Below the pieces are notes generated by a model. The model saw only the letters and a list, made by a program, of their open reading frames with translations, searched no databases and was not told the DNA's origin. Below are positions 43,843 through 48,153 of a stretch of DNA of 48,153 nucleotides, piece by piece. Origin of the DNA: Clostridiales bacterium (GTDB lineage Bacteria; Bacillota; Clostridia; Oscillospirales; Oscillospiraceae); assembly GCA_021205455.1 (NCBI GenBank), contig JAJPXL010000050.1, positions 1 to 48,153 on the forward strand. The letters run 5' to 3'. The translations under genes were made by a program, and so were the position numbers. The number at the start of each line of letters is the position of its first letter. Positions within the stretch are counted from its first letter, which is position 1.

Positions 43843-44952
43843 TCAGCTTCGCATGGCAAGGCGGGTACGGAGCATAGCCCACCCCTTGGACAGCAGCTTC
43901 CGCTCCCCTTCCAACAGCAGGGAAATTACCAGCGTATCCGCAACCAGCACCAGCAGAATCAATTCCGGATAGCCGAAGGAATAGGAAAACTCATTGCACC
44001 AGTACATATAAATCAGGGTATGGGTCAGGAACATATTCATCGAGTGCTTGCCCAGGAAGGCGAGCACCGTTTTCACCACCGGAATGACGGAGAGATACGC
44101 ATATCCTGCAAAGCACAGCAGGAACACCGCAGGCGTCTCCAGCAGGCTGGCATAGCCCTCCTGCCGGATGAACCACATCAGGAATCCGACGGCAGCCACA
44201 CAGACCGGGAAGCAGCACCAGAAAATCGCCCTACACCGGAGCCCCTGGAACCAGGCCAGGAGCCGCTCAAACAGGTGATACTGGGCCGCAAGCACTCCGA
44301 CAACGATCACCAGCAGATAGCGGAGCATCGTGGTAGACATATCCCACCCGCACAGCCGCGGCAGTAGGACGGCGATGGGAACGGCAGACCAGCCCAGCCT
44401 TTTCATCAGCGCAATCATGGGAGGCATGAGGAACACCAGCAGCACCGCCAGGGACATATACCACCAGGTAGCGTTATAGGTCGGCGTATCAAAGGCGTCC
44501 GCCAGCCCCAGCGCATCCAGAATGGTGTAAAACCATCGCATCAAAGGGGCTTCCCCATACCTGGAGACCCGTGTGCGCTCTGTGAAGAAGGAGATAAGCT
44601 GGCTGTCCGCATAAACAATCCAAAATCCAGCCATCAAAGAGAAGTATCGACGCTTGGAATAGGCAAACCAGTCGGCTATACCCTCTTCACTGCACTTTCG
44701 CTCATAGGAAAGTGTCGTGCCGTAAGCCGTCAAAAAGGCAAATACCACTACGCACAGCTTACAGGCGTTTGCGAAAAATACCAGCTGCGATTCTGAGAGG
44801 AACCAAAACACGACCTGTTCCATCCCTTTGGTGTCCGAGGTCAGAAACAGGTGATGCACATACATCATCAGAATTGCAACACCCTTGCAGATGTTGGTAT
44901 CACGCTTGGAAAATGGACGAACTTCAGGCAATGCTGGATCTCTCTGAGCCAT
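43843..44952 (-). CDS. membrane acyltransferase, acyltransferase-3 family
   Basis: A 369-residue integral membrane protein with about ten hydrophobic helices. It begins with the hallmark of the acyltransferase-3 (OafA/YrhL) family: NICKGVAILMMYVHHLF (about residues 20-36), where the two adjacent His residues sit at the active site. It keeps family-like WWYMSLAVLLVF (about 167) and KHSMNMFLTHTLIYMYW (about 308). Such enzymes move acetyl or other acyl groups onto surface sugars or exported molecules. The gene is visibly less GC-rich than its neighbours and interrupts the ilv genes, which hints at acquisition. AGGTG lies nine bases before the ATG. The acceptor is unknown. Confidence 0.85.
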   Translation of the reverse strand: MAQRDPALPEVRPFSKRDTNICKGVAILMMYVHHLFLTSDTKGMEQVVFWFLSESQLVFFANACKLCVVVFAFLTAYGTTLSYERKCSEEGIADWFAYSKRRYFSLMAGFWIVYADSQLISFFTERTRVSRYGEAPLMRWFYTILDALGLADAFDTPTYNATWWYMSLAVLLVFLMPPMIALMKRLGWSAVPIAVLLPRLCGWDMSTTMLRYLLVIVVGVLAAQYHLFERLLAWFQGLRCRAIFWCCFPVCVAAVGFLMWFIRQEGYASLLETPAVFLLCFAGYAYLSVIPVVKTVLAFLGKHSMNMFLTHTLIYMYWCNEFSYSFGYPELILLVLVADTLVISLLLEGERKLLSKGWAMLRTRLAMRS

Positions 44953-45008
44953 TTTCTCGCACCTCGCTTCATTGTCATAAATAACTCTGATTGCTTTGAT
45001 ACAATTTT

Positions 45009-45043
45009 AAAAAGAGGGGGCAGGCAGAATCTGCCTGCCCCCT
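45009..45043 (-). terminator. terminator after ilvC
   Basis: A perfect 13-bp stem (45015-45027/45031-45043, AGGGGGCAGGCAG with its complement), 3-base loop, then CTTTTT on the minus strand. Confidence 0.92.
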
Positions 45044-45064
45044 TGCCTGAGAATGCAGTGTCGT

Positions 45065-46123
<1,059 letters not shown>

Positions 46124-46203
46124 TCACCTGTTCTTTCCTTTAAAATTTAAAAATCTATCCAAAAATGTGCTTATCGTACATTTACTGGCCGTTTAGGGGC
46201 GAA

Positions 46204-46761
46204 TCACAGCATCAGCTTGCCGTAATCGTATTCGCCCTTTTCCTTCGTCTCGTCCCGCAGGGTGTACTGGCCCCGCTCCAGGGCCACCATGCCGGTGCGG
46301 GCCAGCTCCAGGATGCCGAACTCCTTCAGCAGGCCCTCGATGGCCTCGTCCTTGGACTCGGAGCCGATCACCGCCAGGGTGATGGTGCCCAGGGAGACAT
46401 CAATGATGTTGGCCCGGAAGATGTTGGCGATTTGAATGACCTCGTTGCGGATCTCTCTCGTCTCCGCCTTCACCTTGATGAGCACCAGCTCCCGGCGGAT
46501 GGAGCGGCCGCTGTCCAGCAGCTTCACCGAGTGGACGGGGAACAGCTTCCCCAGCTGGCTGATGAGCTGCTTGATTTGCTGGTCGTTGGCGAACACTTCG
46601 ATGGTGATACGGGACACATCGGGCTGGTCCGTGGTGCCCACGGCCAGGCTCTCAATGTTGAAGCCCTTGCGGGAGAACATCCGGGTCACCTGGCTCAGGA
46701 CGCCAGCGGAGTTGTCCACCCGGACGGACAGGGTCTGACGGGTCGGTTGGGTCGCTTGCAT
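46204..46761 (-). CDS. ilvN: acetolactate synthase, small regulatory subunit
   Basis: The regulatory partner of IlvB, giving feedback inhibition by valine. 185 residues. The N-terminal ACT domain reads TLSVRVDNSAGVLSQVTRMFSRKGFNIESLAVGTTDQPDVSRITI, and the C-terminal half is the longer IlvH-type extension, which matches the usual 160-180 residue size. I start at the ATG at 46761, with GGAGGGG seven bases away. The ATG two codons earlier lies directly against that site. It starts 15 bases after the ilvB stop, and the ribosome site lies in that short gap. Confidence 0.95.
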   Translation of the reverse strand: MQATQPTRQTLSVRVDNSAGVLSQVTRMFSRKGFNIESLAVGTTDQPDVSRITIEVFANDQQIKQLISQLGKLFPVHSVKLLDSGRSIRRELVLIKVKAETREIRNEVIQIANIFRANIIDVSLGTITLAVIGSESKDEAIEGLLKEFGILELARTGMVALERGQYTLRDETKEKGEYDYGKLML

Positions 46762-46776
46762 AGTCATTCCCCTCCT

Positions 46777-48153
46777 TTAATCCAACAGGAAATTGGTGAC
46801 CGGGCTGGTGCCGCCCACCATGGGGTGCACCATCTCGTCAATATTCAGCACAGCGTCAATGACGACCGCGTGGCCATAATCCAGTGCCTCCTGGAACGCC
46901 CGCTCGAACTCCGCCTGAGTGGTGACCCGATAGCCCCGGATGCCGTAGGCCTCCGCCAGCTTGACGAAGTCTGGGCCGCGGTCCAGGGTGGTGGCGCTGT
47001 AGCGGTGGTCATAAATCAGGCTCTGCCACTGGCGCACCATGCCCAGGGTGCCGTTGTCAAAGATGATGGTGATGACCGGGATGTCATAATACTGCACCGT
47101 AGCCATCTCATGGCAGTTCATGCGGAAGCAGCCGTCGCCGGTGGTATGTACCACCACCTGGTCGGGCATCCCCAGCTTCGCGCCGAAGGCCGCGCCGTAA
47201 CCGAAACCCATGGTGCCGAAGCCGCCACTGGTCAGCAGCTGGCCGGGCCGGTTGAAGTGGTAGTACTGGGCCGACCACATCTGATGCTGCCCCACGTCGG
47301 TGGCGATGATGGCGTTGCCGTCCGTCAGGCGGGACACCGTCTCCAGAATCTCCCTGGGCTGCAGGCGGCCGTCCTCTGCCGGCTTTGGCTCCGGCTCCTT
47401 CAGGCTCAGCACGGCGTTCCGCCAGGCGGAAAAGTCATACTCCCGGAGCATGATGCGCTCATTCAGCAGCTCCAGCACCCGGCGGGCATCGCCGATGATG
47501 TGGTGGGTGGTCTGCACGTTCTTGTCGATCTCCGCCCGGTCAATGTCAATGTGGACGATTTTGGCGTTGGGAGCAAAGCTGCCCACGTCACAGGTCACCC
47601 GGTCGGAGAAGCGGCAGCCGATGGCAATCAGCAGGTCGCAGTCATGGCTGGCCACGTTGGAGGCGTGGGAGCCGTGCATTCCGATCATGCCGGTGAACAG
47701 GGGATGGTTGCCGGGGCAGGCGCCGCCGCCCATAATGGTGGAGGTGACAGGTGCCCCCAGCTTTTCCATAAACTTCCGGAACTCCGGCACCGCGCCCTTG
47801 GAGCGGATGACGCCGCCGCCCACCAGAATCAGGGGCCGGACGGAGTGGTCCAGCATATCCACCAGCTGATTCACGTCGTCATGGTCCGGTTCAAACTCCT
47901 TGAACTCGTAGTTGTCCCGCGCCATCAGCTTGGCCAGGCGGCCATAGCGGTGATGCTCGCTGAGGGGCAGGGGGCGGAAGTCCGTCAGCTCCGTGGTGAC
48001 GTTCTTCAGAATGTCGATCAGCACCGGGCCGGGGCGGCCGGATCGGGCAATGGCGAAGCCCTCCCGGATGATGTCCGCCAGGTCGTTCACGTCCCGCACC
48101 AGGTAGTTGCACTTGGTGATGGGCATGGTGATGCCGGTGATGTCCACCTCCTG
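46777..48153 (-). CDS. ilvB: acetolactate synthase, large catalytic subunit (N-terminus cut by window edge)
   Basis: IlvB joins two pyruvates, or pyruvate and 2-oxobutyrate, with thiamine diphosphate, the first shared step of branched-chain amino acid synthesis. The window holds the last 458 residues. They begin at QEVDITGITMPITK, about 100 residues into the protein, so the start lies outside. The central FAD-binding domain (GGGVIRSKGAVPEFRKF) and the thiamine-diphosphate domain (GDGCFRMNCHEMATVQYYDIPVITIIFDNGTLGMVRQWQ, with the GDG...N metal motif) are intact. It is followed by ilvN at 15 bases. Confidence 0.97.
   Translation of the reverse strand, partial: QEVDITGITMPITKCNYLVRDVNDLADIIREGFAIARSGRPGPVLIDILKNVTTELTDFRPLPLSEHHRYGRLAKLMARDNYEFKEFEPDHDDVNQLVDMLDHSVRPLILVGGGVIRSKGAVPEFRKFMEKLGAPVTSTIMGGGACPGNHPLFTGMIGMHGSHASNVASHDCDLLIAIGCRFSDRVTCDVGSFAPNAKIVHIDIDRAEIDKNVQTTHHIIGDARRVLELLNERIMLREYDFSAWRNAVLSLKEPEPKPAEDGRLQPREILETVSRLTDGNAIIATDVGQHQMWSAQYYHFNRPGQLLTSGGFGTMGFGYGAAFGAKLGMPDQVVVHTTGDGCFRMNCHEMATVQYYDIPVITIIFDNGTLGMVRQWQSLIYDHRYSATTLDRGPDFVKLAEAYGIRGYRVTTQAEFERAFQEALDYGHAVVIDAVLNIDEMVHPMVGGTSPVTNFLLD

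Overview
The window is GC-rich, densely coded DNA from a bacterial chromosome. Gene content points to an anaerobic, low-redox Firmicute of the class Clostridia, most likely an Oscillospiraceae-type gut bacterium. The clues are a FeoA-FeoA-FeoB set with the small Cys-rich FeoB-associated protein, a paired GlgC/GlgD ADP-glucose pyrophosphorylase, an FHA-SEDS cell-wall polymerase next to a penicillin-binding protein, a heterodimeric ABC exporter with unequal ATP sites, an RND pump without adaptor or outer-membrane genes, and a nitrogenase-like reductase. This taxonomic placement is inference from gene families, not from a database match. No tRNA, rRNA, CRISPR array, transposase or phage gene was recognised.

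Layout, left to right. 1-420 is a hairpin-rich stretch without a convincing gene. 521-2536 holds a 2-hydroxyacid dehydrogenase and purC. 2861-6049 (minus strand) holds a small unknown protein and a domain-permuted GH3 glycosidase. 6335-9212 is a ferrous iron uptake operon. 9395-11467 is a GH31 alpha-glucosidase. 11545-14911 (minus) is a three-gene nitrogenase-like operon with its own strong promoter and terminator; it is the most interesting system here. 15108-15893 is a short-chain dehydrogenase. 16152-21830 (minus) is a glycogen operon: a branching-enzyme-like protein that has lost its catalytic acids, then glgC, glgD and glgA. 22165-23790 is a lactate permease and 23856-26207 a second GH3 enzyme. 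26421-29863 (minus) is the FHA-SEDS/PBP pair. 30150-33786 is the ABC exporter pair. 34083-36509 is glycogen phosphorylase behind a structured leader. 36638-41008 (minus) is a very large RND transporter with an inserted coiled coil, followed by a metallo-hydrolase gene. 42102 to the right edge (minus) carries branched-chain amino-acid biosynthesis: ilvB (cut by the window edge), ilvN, ilvC and ilvD, with a membrane acyltransferase between ilvC and ilvD.

How the genes fit together. The glycogen genes make ADP-glucose (GlgC/GlgD), polymerise it (GlgA) and release glucose-1-phosphate (GlgP). The cytosolic GH3 and GH31 enzymes would feed glucose from imported oligosaccharides. Ferrous iron taken up by Feo would supply Fe-S proteins, including the nitrogenase-like reductase and IlvD. 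Promoter calls were made by eye from -35/-10 matches and spacing; terminators from stem-loop plus T-run. Many of the promoters have a TGn extended -10.
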